A stretch of 64,000 nt of DNA from the NCBI GenBank assembly GCA_040397785.1, contig JBBAVI010000012.1, forward strand, positions 21,362 to 85,361. The letters are read 5' to 3'. The notes under the pieces are model-generated. The model saw only the letters and a program-made list of their open reading frames with translations, ran no database searches and had not been told where the DNA came from. Below are positions 42,046 to 49,740 of this stretch, piece after piece; position 1 is the first letter of the stretch, and the number at the start of each line of letters is the position of its first letter. Origin of the DNA: M3007 sp040397785. Its GTDB lineage: Bacteria; Bacteroidota; Bacteroidia; Chitinophagales; Saprospiraceae. The translations under genes and the position numbers were made by a program.

Positions 42046-42690
42046 TTGAAAATTAGCAAGAAACGCATGCGGGAAAAAGCAGCTGATATCCAAGTCATGC
42101 TAGAGCATTTTTTTCCTGAAACCCCGGTGCCCCTTCATCATCAGGATGCCTATACGTTGTTAATTGCTGTGCTCTTATCGGCGCAATGTACCGATGAGCG
42201 GGTAAACCAGATAACGCCCCTGTTGTTTGCCCGTGCAGACAATCCGGTGGATATGTTGAAGTTAAGCATAGATGAAATTCGCGAAATCATTAAACCTTGT
42301 GGGCTTTCACCGATGAAGTCAAAAGGGATTTGGGGCTTGTCGAAAATGATCATGGAGCTGCATGACGGACAGGTACCGGCCTCTTTTGAAGCTTTGGAAG
42401 CCATGCCTTCCGTAGGGCATAAAACGGCATCGGTGGTGATGTCGCAGGCTTTTGGGGTGCCCGCATTTCCGGTTGATACCCATATTCACCGGTTGGCGAT
42501 TCGTTGGGGATTGACGGAGGGCAAGAATGTTGAGCAGACTGAGCGCGATTTGAAGACGCATTTTCCGGAGTCCAGTTGGAATAAATTACATCTTCAAATT
42601 ATATTTTACGGGCGAAAATACTGTCCTGCGCGTGCACATGTCATCGAAAACTGCCCAATTTGTCTAAAATATAACCGCGAAAAAAAATAG
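42046..42690 (+). CDS. nth: Endonuclease III with degenerate iron-sulfur motif
   Basis: 214 residues; a DNA glycosylase/AP lyase for oxidised pyrimidines. The helix-hairpin-helix is MPSVGHKTASV with catalytic Lys126, and Asp144 lies in VDTHIHR. The C-terminal cluster region has Cys193, Cys203 and Cys206 (C-x9-C-x2-C) and no fourth cysteine before the end, unlike the C-x6-C-x2-C-x5-C of E. coli Nth. The start is TTG at 42046; the first ATG (42067) would drop seven basic residues. The gene ends 4 bases from a convergent gene. Confidence 0.9.
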   Translation: MKISKKRMREKAADIQVMLEHFFPETPVPLHHQDAYTLLIAVLLSAQCTDERVNQITPLLFARADNPVDMLKLSIDEIREIIKPCGLSPMKSKGIWGLSKMIMELHDGQVPASFEALEAMPSVGHKTASVVMSQAFGVPAFPVDTHIHRLAIRWGLTEGKNVEQTERDLKTHFPESSWNKLHLQIIFYGRKYCPARAHVIENCPICLKYNREKK

Positions 42691-42694
42691 GCGC

Positions 42695-43165
42695 TTACTC
42701 GCATTTCCGTTTGGATGCACCCACAATTTTATACACCATTTGAATCTCCGGATAAATCGGTGCGTTTTCTGGTTGCTCTAGACTGGCTTTTAGCAAGTCT
42801 TCGGCGTGCTTAAATTGTCCTTGACTTATTGCATATTCGATATTGAACTGGTGATCCTTCTGAAAATGTTCAAAAAGATGGGCATGTAAATCCTTGGAGG
42901 GCCTGAACACAAAGTACCAAAAGGCAATGGCCATTAAAGTTGCCAAAAAGCCACTCCCCAACAAGGCTTTAAATCCGAAACCGCCTTTCTGTAAGCGTAA
43001 AGATTCATAGTCCTGTTGTATTTGGTGTAATTCTTGTTGAAGCGCACTATTATCCTGCATCAACCGGTGGGTGCGATGTTCGGAGGTTGAAAAGGCTTTT
43101 TCAAGGGCCGCCAAGCGTTGCTGACAATCCAACAGGGGTGTTTGTTCTTGTGGATTTGGTTCCAT
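42695..43165 (-). CDS. Membrane-anchored coiled-coil protein, unknown
   Basis: 156 residues from the ATG at 43165 (MEPNPQEQTP). The frame runs further upstream to 43237, but a TACCTTTG box (43193-43200) lies there, so the inner start is chosen. A coiled coil (about 12-60, LDCQQRLAALEKAF...LQQELHQIQQDYESL) is followed by one membrane helix (about 70-88, ALLGSGFLATLMAIAFWYFVF) and a short TPR-like C-terminal part (ISQGQFKHAEDLLKASLEQPEN). No family is recognised. Confidence 0.7.
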   Translation of the reverse strand: MEPNPQEQTPLLDCQQRLAALEKAFSTSEHRTHRLMQDNSALQQELHQIQQDYESLRLQKGGFGFKALLGSGFLATLMAIAFWYFVFRPSKDLHAHLFEHFQKDHQFNIEYAISQGQFKHAEDLLKASLEQPENAPIYPEIQMVYKIVGASKRKCE

Positions 43166-43192
43166 TGTAATTGGGTTAAAAACTGCGTACAG

Positions 43193-43200
43193 CAAAGGTA
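43193..43200 (-). promoter_or_regulatory. Predicted -7 box for the coiled-coil gene
   Basis: TACCTTTG on the minus strand, 27 bases before the ATG at 43165, in the divergent region with bshB1. Confidence 0.45.
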
Positions 43201-43252
43201 GGACTTCCGAAAGTGCAACACAAAATTTACATTTCAAGCCTTCTTTAAATAT

Positions 43253-43972
43253 ATGAAAGTTGACATTTTAGCAATTGGCATACACCCCGATGATGTAGAA
43301 TTGAGTGTGGCGGGTACCTTGTTGCGGCATGCAGCTGCGGGAAAAACCTTTGGCATCCTTGATTTGAGCAAGGGCGAATTGGGTACCCGTGGAAATGCCG
43401 AGATTCGTGCTGCCGAAGCAGCAGCATCCGCCAAAATCCTGGGTGCAAGTTTTCGCAAAAGCCTGGATATTGCAGACGGACTTTTTACCCATCATCCGGA
43501 CAATTGGCTCAAAATTGTGGCTGGCATACGCGCTTGCAAGCCCGACATTGTAGTGTGTAATGCGCCTGATGACCGTCATCCTGATCACGGACGCGCTGCT
43601 AAAATGACCTTGGATGCTTGTTTTTATGCGGGTTTAGAACGTATCGAAACCTGGGATGAAGCGGGAAATTTGCAGCAAAAATGGCGACCGAGGGCGGTGT
43701 ACCATTACATACAGGACAAACAACTTGAACCCGATTTTGTAATTGACATTACCCCGTTTTATCCTAAAAAGATGGAGGCCATCATGGCGTTTAAGTCTCA
43801 ATTTTACGATCCAAACAGCACGGTGCCCAATACGCCCATTTCCGGCAAAGATTTTATCGACTTTATGGACGCAAAAATGCGGGTCTTTGGTCGACCTATC
43901 CAAGTAGAATTTGCCGAAGGCTTTATCCACACCCGGACTTCAGGCGTACAATCACTTTTTGATTTTATATAA
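43253..43972 (+). CDS. bshB1: Bacillithiol biosynthesis deacetylase BshB1 (LmbE family)
   Basis: 239 residues; removes acetate from GlcNAc-malate in bacillithiol synthesis. Zinc-binding and catalytic motifs are HPDDVELS (about 12-19) and DDRHPDHGRAA (about 103-113). LDLSKGELGTRG is the segment typical of BshB1 rather than of other LmbE proteins. The long tail FMDAKMRVFGRPIQVEFAEGF also fits. The other bsh genes are not in the window. It stands alone and is followed by the convergent arginine decarboxylase. Confidence 0.92.
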   Translation: MKVDILAIGIHPDDVELSVAGTLLRHAAAGKTFGILDLSKGELGTRGNAEIRAAEAAASAKILGASFRKSLDIADGLFTHHPDNWLKIVAGIRACKPDIVVCNAPDDRHPDHGRAAKMTLDACFYAGLERIETWDEAGNLQQKWRPRAVYHYIQDKQLEPDFVIDITPFYPKKMEAIMAFKSQFYDPNSTVPNTPISGKDFIDFMDAKMRVFGRPIQVEFAEGFIHTRTSGVQSLFDFI

Positions 43973-43989
43973 ACACCGGTTATTCATAT

Positions 43990-44034
43990 AAAAAAGGTTG
44001 ATTCACCTTGTGCTTAGGAAGCATAAGGTGAATC
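43990..44034 (-). terminator. Terminator hairpin overlapping the end of the arginine decarboxylase gene
   Basis: GATTCACCTTGTGCTT (44000-44015) pairs with AAGCATAAGGTGAATC (44019-44034), with one G-U pair and a 3-base loop. On the minus strand it is followed by AACCTTTTTTATA. The decarboxylase's stop codon (44014-44016) sits at the loop, so the 5' arm codes for the last six residues. Confidence 0.8.
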
Positions 44035-45432
44035 ATAACCCAGGATACTTAACATGGAGTCGGCTCCTTGCTCCTGGAATACTTCCCAATCTACAAAATC
44101 ACCATGGTAATCGCGGTTAATCAGAATGTGCTTTGGAGATGGAATGAGGCAATGTTTCAGTCCACCATAACCACTTAAGGCCTCTTGGTAAGCGCCGGTA
44201 TGGAAAAAGCCAAGATAGAGTGGGCCTTCCTTATCATGGTCGTAAGAAGGCAGGTAAACCTGGTTGTTGTGCGCTTCCGAGTTGTAATAATCGGCATTAT
44301 CGCAGCTGATACCGCCGATATTGGCCCGTTGGTATTCATTATCCCAGTGGTTGATGGGCAGCAGAATAAAACGCTCTTTAATACCCCAACTGTCTGGCAG
44401 GGTATTAATCAAGGAGTTATCGAGCATGTACCATTCTTCGGAGTCGTTTTGCAATTTTTTACCGATTACGGAAAAGATGGTTGCGCCACTTTCTCCGACG
44501 GTAAATTTTCCGAATTCTGAATAAATATCGGGTTCTGGCACGCCTTCATCGTCGCAGGCTTCTTTGATCATGCGCACGATTTCGTTCACCATATAGGGGT
44601 AATCGAATTCGAAACCGAGGGAGTTGCGAATCGGCATACCGCCACCGATATTTAGCGCATTGAGGGTAGGGCATATTTTGCGCAACTGACAATAAGTGCG
44701 GATGCCTTTTTTGAGTTCACTCCAGTAATAAATGCTGTCTTTAATGCCGGTATCGACAAAAAAGTGGAGCATTTTGAGTTCAAACTTGGGGTTTGTTTCA
44801 ATTTTTTCTTTGTAAAACGTCAAAACCTGGCTTTGGCGAATGCCCAAACGGGAAGTGTAAAACTCAAAGTTGGGTTCTTCCTCAGTGGCCATACGCAGGC
44901 CGATCGTCATTTTAGGTTGCTTTACCAATTGATTGTACAAATCCAATTCTTCCGGATTATCGACAACCGGCAGTACTTTTTGGAAGCCGGTATTGATCAG
45001 GCCTATAATCCGTTCTATGTATTGCTGCGGTTTATAGCCATTGTTGACGATCGTGATGCCTTTGTTGAGTTTGCCCAGTTTGTGCAAGCGCAACACCAGG
45101 TCAATGTCGAAAGCCGAAGAGGTTTCAAGCCAGGTACCGCTTTCAAGTACTTCATTGAGTACAAATGCAAAATGCGAGCTTTTGGTACAGTAGCAGTAAT
45201 AGTATTTGGCGTTGTAGTTATAGCGTTGAATGGCGTCGCGGAACAATTTGCGGGCCATTTGAATTTTCTCACCAATTTTTGGCAGGTAGGTAAGTTTGAG
45301 AGGAGTTCCGTATTTTTGGATCAGTTCGTAAATATCGATCTCATTGAACAATAAACGATTGTTTTTGAGGCTGAATCCATCCTGTGGAAAGTCAAATGTC
45401 TGGTTAACCAGGTCGTAGTAAGTGTTTTTCAT
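44014..45432 (-). CDS. speA: Biosynthetic arginine decarboxylase (PLP fold III)
   Basis: 472 residues from the ATG at 45432 (MKNTYYDLV). The open frame continues upstream to 45861, but that part is unrelated, low-complexity and lies above the -7 box (45487-45494). It decarboxylates arginine to agmatine in polyamine synthesis. The alanine-racemase-like barrel has the likely PLP lysine in YCTKSSHF, and GGGMP for phosphate binding. The C-terminal beta domain has SEFGKFTVGESG and FHTGAYQEALSG. It is shorter than the E. coli SpeA and resembles the Bacteroidota form. The 3' end is built into its terminator. Confidence 0.85.
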   Translation of the reverse strand: MKNTYYDLVNQTFDFPQDGFSLKNNRLLFNEIDIYELIQKYGTPLKLTYLPKIGEKIQMARKLFRDAIQRYNYNAKYYYCYCTKSSHFAFVLNEVLESGTWLETSSAFDIDLVLRLHKLGKLNKGITIVNNGYKPQQYIERIIGLINTGFQKVLPVVDNPEELDLYNQLVKQPKMTIGLRMATEEEPNFEFYTSRLGIRQSQVLTFYKEKIETNPKFELKMLHFFVDTGIKDSIYYWSELKKGIRTYCQLRKICPTLNALNIGGGMPIRNSLGFEFDYPYMVNEIVRMIKEACDDEGVPEPDIYSEFGKFTVGESGATIFSVIGKKLQNDSEEWYMLDNSLINTLPDSWGIKERFILLPINHWDNEYQRANIGGISCDNADYYNSEAHNNQVYLPSYDHDKEGPLYLGFFHTGAYQEALSGYGGLKHCLIPSPKHILINRDYHGDFVDWEVFQEQGADSMLSILGYDSPYAS

Positions 45433-45486
45433 TGAAAAACAGGTCGTTGTGCGAGCCCAAGTTTGATTTGTGAACAATAGAAGTTG

Positions 45487-45494
45487 CAAATTTA
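45487..45494 (-). promoter_or_regulatory. Predicted -7 box for speA
   Basis: TAAATTTG on the minus strand, 54 bases before the chosen ATG. It supports rejecting the longer frame. Confidence 0.4.
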
Positions 45495-45560
45495 TATGCT
45501 TTTGAGGATATTGGCGGACTTGTTTTTGCTTGCGCACTTTAAACCTAAATAATAAACGAA

Positions 45561-45941
45561 ATGAAGTTGATCCATGTGGCGGTAGTGGTCGCCGATTATG
45601 ATGAAGCATTGGCTTTTTACACCGAAAAGTTGGGATTTGAGTTGGTGGAAGATACGCAATTGAGTGACACCAAAAGATGGGTGATCGTAAGGCCGCCGGG
45701 TTCGGAATGCGCGGTATTATTGGCCAAGGCCGCAAACTCATTGCAAATGAGTAGGGTAGGGGACCAGACTGGAGGGCGGGTGTTTTTATTTTTGCAAACG
45801 GCTGATTTTTGGAACGATTACGAGCGTTTTCGTACGGCCGGTGTCGAATTCGTGCGTGCACCGGAGGAGGCGGAATATGGAACGGTAGCTGTTTTCAAGG
45901 ATTTGTATGGAAATTTGTGGGATTTGATTTCGGCTGGGTAA
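45561..45941 (+). CDS. VOC-superfamily (glyoxalase-like) protein
   Basis: 126 residues with two beta-alpha-beta-beta-beta modules: IHVAVVVADYDEALAFYTEKLGFEL at the start and EYGTVAVFKDLYGNLWDLI at the end. His5, and Glu residues near 46-50 and 105-107, may bind a metal. Such proteins include glyoxalases, dioxygenases and antibiotic-binding proteins; the substrate cannot be told. It stands alone, diverging from speA. Confidence 0.88.
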   Translation: MKLIHVAVVVADYDEALAFYTEKLGFELVEDTQLSDTKRWVIVRPPGSECAVLLAKAANSLQMSRVGDQTGGRVFLFLQTADFWNDYERFRTAGVEFVRAPEEAEYGTVAVFKDLYGNLWDLISAG

Positions 45942-45957
45942 AAATGGAATTTTGATG

Positions 45958-45965
45958 TAAATTTG
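45958..45965 (+). promoter_or_regulatory. Predicted -7 box for the DUF4143 ATPase gene
   Basis: TAAATTTG, overlapping the first copy of a 33-bp-period direct repeat whose second copy contains the gene's start codon. Confidence 0.4.
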
Positions 45966-46012
45966 CCTGTGAAAAAATCAAAAAATATGTAATATTTGCC
46001 TGTGAAAAAATC
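45961..46012 (+). repeat. Direct repeat duplicating the start of the DUF4143 ATPase gene
   Basis: ATTTGCCTGTGAAAAAATC occurs at 45961-45979 and again at 45994-46012, a 33-base period. The second copy holds the gene's TTG/GTG start. The first copy has the same start in the same frame but reads only nine codons to a TAA (45990-45992), just before the real start. Confidence 0.85.
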
Positions 46013-47339
46013 GGAAACTTATTTGAGTCGGTCGATTGACCCTATTTTATTGGATTGGAAAACTTCGTTAGATCGAAAGCCATTGCTGCTGCGTGGTGCA
46101 CGGCAGGTTGGAAAATCCTCTGCTATTCGTGCATTGTCGGCTCATTTTGAGTATTATGTAGAGGTTAATTTTGAAGAAAATCGCTCGATCCATACCTTAT
46201 TTGAAGGTGATTTAAATCCGCAGCAGATTTGTGAGAACTTATCAGCCGTATTGAATGTGCCGATCATCGCAGGTAAAACACTCTTGTTTTTTGATGAAAT
46301 TCAAGCCTGTCTGCCAGCGATTTCTGCACTTCGATTTTTTTATGAAAAAATGCCTGATTTACACGTGGTGGCTGCCGGCTCCTTGCTAGAATTTGCGTTG
46401 GATGAATTGCCTTCTTATGGGGTAGGGCGGGTCCGTTCCTTGTTTGTCTATCCTTTTTCTTTTGATGAATTTCTTTTAGCGATAGGGGAGGTGCATTTGT
46501 TTAATATGAAGCAAAATGCCCATATTCATGCTCCGCTTCAAAGTATATTGCATGAAAAACTGCTCGATTTGTTTAAGAAATTTCTGCTGGTGGGTGGCAT
46601 GCCAGAGGCCGTCTTGAAGTATGTGCAGGGTAGGGGACTCCTTGAGGTTCAATTGGTTCTGGACGATTTATTGGTTTCTGTGAAGGCGGATTTTGCAAAA
46701 TATAAGAAAAAAGTACCTTCTTTGCGTGTTTTGGAAGTGTTTGAATCTGTTGCGATGCAAATGGGTGGAAAATTTGTTTATACCAAAGCGGCTACAGAGG
46801 CCAAATTGGTACAAATTAAAGAGGCCGTCAACTTATTAATCATGGCTGGACTGGTGATTCCGGTCACCCACAGTGCTGCAAATGGCATTCCAGTTGGCGC
46901 AGAAAGCGATCCTAAAAAACGGAAAATGTTGTTGTATGATACGGGGATATTTCAGCGCATTTTGGGACTAAATTTATCGGATATTATACTTTCTGCCGAT
47001 TTCAACAGTATCAATAAAGGTGCCTTGGTTGAGTTATGTATAGGACTTGAATTGTTAAAATATAGCAATCCTTACCATGCGGAAAATTTATATTATTGGC
47101 ATCGCGAGACGGCCAGTAGCAATGCTGAAGTAGATTATGTGTATCAAAAGAATACCGAAATTTTGCCCATTGAAGTCAAGGCTGCGCATTCGGGCGCGAT
47201 GCAAAGTATGTATCAGTTTTTAAAAGAAAAGCAGCGCAACAAAGGCATCCGGTTTTCATTTGAAAACTTCGGGTCAGTGGACGGGGTTGATATTTACCCG
47301 GTTTATGCGGTTCAGAATTTTGTGAATAGCGCACTATAG
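45996..47339 (+). CDS. AAA_14 ATPase with DUF4143 domain
   Basis: 447 residues. The N-terminal AAA_14 domain has Walker A RGARQVGKSS (about 34-43) and Walker B LLFFDEIQA (about 97-105). The C-terminal DUF4143 domain (about 215-390) has a PD-(D/E)XK-like end, NAEVDYVYQ...ILPIEVKAA (Asp, then E-x-K). These ATPases are common accessory genes in Bacteroidota and archaea with unknown cellular roles. The start is TTG at 45996 or GTG at 46002. The gene ends directly against the convergent AAA_9 gene with no spacer. Confidence 0.88.
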   Translation: MPVKKSETYLSRSIDPILLDWKTSLDRKPLLLRGARQVGKSSAIRALSAHFEYYVEVNFEENRSIHTLFEGDLNPQQICENLSAVLNVPIIAGKTLLFFDEIQACLPAISALRFFYEKMPDLHVVAAGSLLEFALDELPSYGVGRVRSLFVYPFSFDEFLLAIGEVHLFNMKQNAHIHAPLQSILHEKLLDLFKKFLLVGGMPEAVLKYVQGRGLLEVQLVLDDLLVSVKADFAKYKKKVPSLRVLEVFESVAMQMGGKFVYTKAATEAKLVQIKEAVNLLIMAGLVIPVTHSAANGIPVGAESDPKKRKMLLYDTGIFQRILGLNLSDIILSADFNSINKGALVELCIGLELLKYSNPYHAENLYYWHRETASSNAEVDYVYQKNTEILPIEVKAAHSGAMQSMYQFLKEKQRNKGIRFSFENFGSVDGVDIYPVYAVQNFVNSAL

Positions 47340-48902
47340 TTACAAAATTAGGGTCAACCAGCCATCGATAGAGCGTGTCTCGAAATTAAAATTCACGCCG
47401 ATACCATAAATGGCTTTACCCTGCATGCGGTATTTATCTGCATATTTTTTGTCGATAATCTGCGCCAAAGCATTTTCAGCGCTATTATTATGTTTAAATT
47501 CAAATATGTAAATATCAGTAGATGTTTGTACTACACTGTCTGCGCGTCCAAAACTGGTGTGTACTTCACTTTCGATATAAACACCTAAATATTTGAACAA
47601 CAAGTGAATGAGGCTGTGGTAAAACCGTTCAGACGTTTTACGATCGGTTTCAAAAAGAGCGTAGGGTAGATCGGCAAAAAGGGTGTTGACAATTGCCTTT
47701 ACCGCATTCAAATTGTTTTGTTCGAAGGCTTGCTTTAGGTGGTGTACCTGAATAGATGCATATTGATAATCCCGATTGGGCGCTAATTGATCAATCACAA
47801 AGCTGTACATGCTATCCTTGACTTCCAGATTAGGATAATCAAGCACCAAATTTCCATTTGAATAATCGCGTTGAACGATGGTTAGGTAGCCGGTTTGGAA
47901 CAACAAAGCCGTTAAATCCAGGGCATCCAAGGAATATTGATCCAAAACAGCGGCGGTGGTGCGCGCCAATTCAAAATCAAATTTTACCTGCTTTTGCATC
48001 AAGCGGACCAATAGGGTAGGGGTGCCCGTACTGAACCAGTAGTTGCCAAATGATTTCTGATCCAAAAAGTTCAAGGTGCCAAATGGATTGTATACTTTTT
48101 GCACGCCATCCCAACTATACCCGTTGTACCAAAGCCGCATTTTCTCCAACAAGGCAGGTTTTTCTAACTGTTGAACAGCCATAACTTCAATTAAATACGG
48201 ATCAAAATACCGCTCAATTTCTGCTTGTGTATATCCCGCCAAGGTGCTATATGCAGGATGTAACGTAATGTCATTTAAGCTGTTAAGGTCGGAAAATACG
48301 GATACTTTGGAGAATTTTGATACGCCCGAAATCAGCACAAAACGCAGGTAAGGAGAGGCGTCTTTTAAAACCGAATAAAACACCTTCATCATCTCCTGGT
48401 GTAATCGAGCGGTGGGCAATTGTTCCGTTTCCAGGTAATCGATGATCGGTTTATCATACTCATCTACCAACAACACAATTTTTCCTTGTTGTTTACCGAG
48501 CAGTTCAAGCAGTTGGGAAAATTTTGACTTACAACTTGTAGCGCTCAAAACAAGGCCGTGTTTCGCAGCGGCTTGATCGAGCATATGATGAATCGCCATT
48601 TCAAGCCCAAGTCCCTGATAATCAATGGAAGCGAACGAAAAATGCAGTACCGGATTGGTTTCTTGCCAATTCCATTTGTCTTCGATCCAGAGGCCTTCAA
48701 ACAGATTCTTGCTGCCTTCGAACAATTCGTGGATGGTAGACAGCAGCAAAGATTTCCCAAAACGTCGTGGGCGCGCAAAAAAATAATACTGACCCTCCGT
48801 TACCAATTTGTAAATCAAATCAGTTTTGTCAACGTACTGGTAGTTGCGTTCTTTAAAATCCCTGAATGTTTGGATGCCGATGGGCAGGTATTTTTTGGCC
48901 AT
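47340..48902 (-). CDS. AAA_9 ATPase with C-terminal PD-(D/E)XK domain
   Basis: 520 residues. The N-terminal AAA-ATPase-like domain (PF09820 type) has LPIGIQTFRDFKERNYQYVDKT and the P-loop RPRRFGKSLL (about 44-53), with Walker B VLLVDEYDKPI. The C-terminal PDDEXK_9-type nuclease domain has GRADSVVQ and IYIFEFKHN (Asp and E-x-K). The family is expanded in Bacteroidota and often called a defence or selfish-element protein, but without direct proof. A TAACTTTG box precedes it. It is convergent with, and touching, the DUF4143 ATPase gene. Confidence 0.9.
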   Translation of the reverse strand: MAKKYLPIGIQTFRDFKERNYQYVDKTDLIYKLVTEGQYYFFARPRRFGKSLLLSTIHELFEGSKNLFEGLWIEDKWNWQETNPVLHFSFASIDYQGLGLEMAIHHMLDQAAAKHGLVLSATSCKSKFSQLLELLGKQQGKIVLLVDEYDKPIIDYLETEQLPTARLHQEMMKVFYSVLKDASPYLRFVLISGVSKFSKVSVFSDLNSLNDITLHPAYSTLAGYTQAEIERYFDPYLIEVMAVQQLEKPALLEKMRLWYNGYSWDGVQKVYNPFGTLNFLDQKSFGNYWFSTGTPTLLVRLMQKQVKFDFELARTTAAVLDQYSLDALDLTALLFQTGYLTIVQRDYSNGNLVLDYPNLEVKDSMYSFVIDQLAPNRDYQYASIQVHHLKQAFEQNNLNAVKAIVNTLFADLPYALFETDRKTSERFYHSLIHLLFKYLGVYIESEVHTSFGRADSVVQTSTDIYIFEFKHNNSAENALAQIIDKKYADKYRMQGKAIYGIGVNFNFETRSIDGWLTLIL

Positions 48903-49287
48903 TTTAACCAGATAGATTGCTGCAAAGTTAATACAAAATTGAATTTAGTGGTTTTTGTTTAAAAGTAAGATGCAGGATCTGCTCTATTAACCCCGATTTT
49001 ATTTTCTATAATTTATATTATGTTAAATAGAGTTAAGGAGGAAGTTCCGCGGAGGAGCTCAGAGGTACGGAGGGACACGGAGGAAAGTATGTGTTATAGT
49101 GGATGATTTTAGCCTTTCGTCAAGACAATTGTAGTTATGTTCGAAAACATTCTATGGATAGTTTTTAGGTATGTAGGTTTCACAGACATCAAATTTTCTC
49201 TGTGAAACTCGTACCTCCAAGCTCCTCCGCGGAACTTTTTTCTCCGCGTAACTCCGTACCTCCAAGCTTCTCCGTGGAACCTCTCCT
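48903..49287. other. 385-bp intergenic region with -7 box and repeat element
   Basis: It holds a TAACTTTG box (48923-48930) for the AAA_9 gene, then a short AT-rich stretch, then the three-unit inverted-repeat element (49035-49288). A 60-residue minus-strand frame inside the repeat merely translates its units and is not taken as a gene. Confidence 0.7.
48923..48930 (-). promoter_or_regulatory. Predicted -7 box for the AAA_9 ATPase gene
   Basis: TAACTTTG on the minus strand, 20 bases before the ATG at 48902. Confidence 0.4.
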
Positions 49288-49288
49288 T
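49035..49288. repeat. Inverted-repeat element with three copies of a ~50-bp GC-rich unit
   Basis: One unit at the left (about 49035-49087) and two tandem units at the right in opposite orientation (about 49195-49288) share a GTTCCGCGGAG-GAGCT, GAGGTACGGAG, CGGAGRAAA pattern. The longest perfect arms are 49042-49059 and 49220-49237 (18 bp). The roughly 110-bp centre is unrelated AT-rich DNA. The right end touches the rrf2 stop codon. It looks like a non-coding MITE-like repeat. Confidence 0.8.
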
Positions 49289-49692
49289 CATTTTAAATCA
49301 GCCAAGGTCTTTTGTTCCAACACCCCCAGCACGGCATCCCGGGCTTCCACAAACAAACCATTGATTTTACAGTGCTCTTCATCACAAGATTCGCAGCGCT
49401 CATAAAAATAAAGGCTCACACAAGGCAACATGGCGATCGGTCCATCAATAATGCGAATTACACTGGCCAAGGAAGTCATTTCCGGGTTCGTTTTAATTTG
49501 GTATCCCCCACCCTTGCCTTTTTTACTTTCTAAAATGTCCGCTTTACGCAGTTCTAACAGTATATTTTCTAAAAATTTGAGCGGAATTTGCTTTTTTTGA
49601 GCAATTTCACTAATCAAAATCGGACCTGCCGACTGTTGGGAAACCAAATAACTGAGTGCTTTAATCGCGTATTGTGCTTTTTTTGATAACAT
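49288..49692 (-). CDS. Rrf2-family transcriptional regulator
   Basis: 134 residues from the ATG at 49692 (MLSKKAQYAIKALSYL), the usual Rrf2 start; an ATG at 49713 overlaps the TACCTTTG box and is rejected. The winged helix spans about 1-65 (ISEIAQKKQIPLKFLENILLELRKADILESKKG.GGGY). The C-terminal part has four cysteines (LPCVSLYFYERCESCDEEHC), able to hold an iron-sulfur cluster as in other Rrf2 sensors. Targets are unknown. It lies after the tamB-like gene on the same strand but with its own promoter. Confidence 0.93.
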   Translation of the reverse strand: MLSKKAQYAIKALSYLVSQQSAGPILISEIAQKKQIPLKFLENILLELRKADILESKKGKGGGYQIKTNPEMTSLASVIRIIDGPIAMLPCVSLYFYERCESCDEEHCKINGLFVEARDAVLGVLEQKTLADLK

Positions 49693-49710
49693 ATTGAAAA
49701 ATTCTTTTTC

Positions 49711-49718
49711 CAAAGGTA
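49711..49718 (-). promoter_or_regulatory. Predicted -7 box for the Rrf2 gene
   Basis: TACCTTTG on the minus strand, 18 bases before the ATG at 49692; it decides the start codon choice. Confidence 0.45.
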
Positions 49719-49740
49719 TTTAAAACAAGACACTTGCACC

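Noticed and set aside
45433..45861. 143-codon N-terminal extension of the arginine decarboxylase frame
   Set aside because: It is rich in Arg/Pro/His, lies antisense to the VOC gene and upstream of the TAAATTTG box, and the family start matches the ATG at 45432.
49109..49291. 60-residue minus-strand ORF in the repeat element
   Set aside because: It only translates the repeat units (repeated AWRY motif) and starts within the unrelated AT-rich centre.
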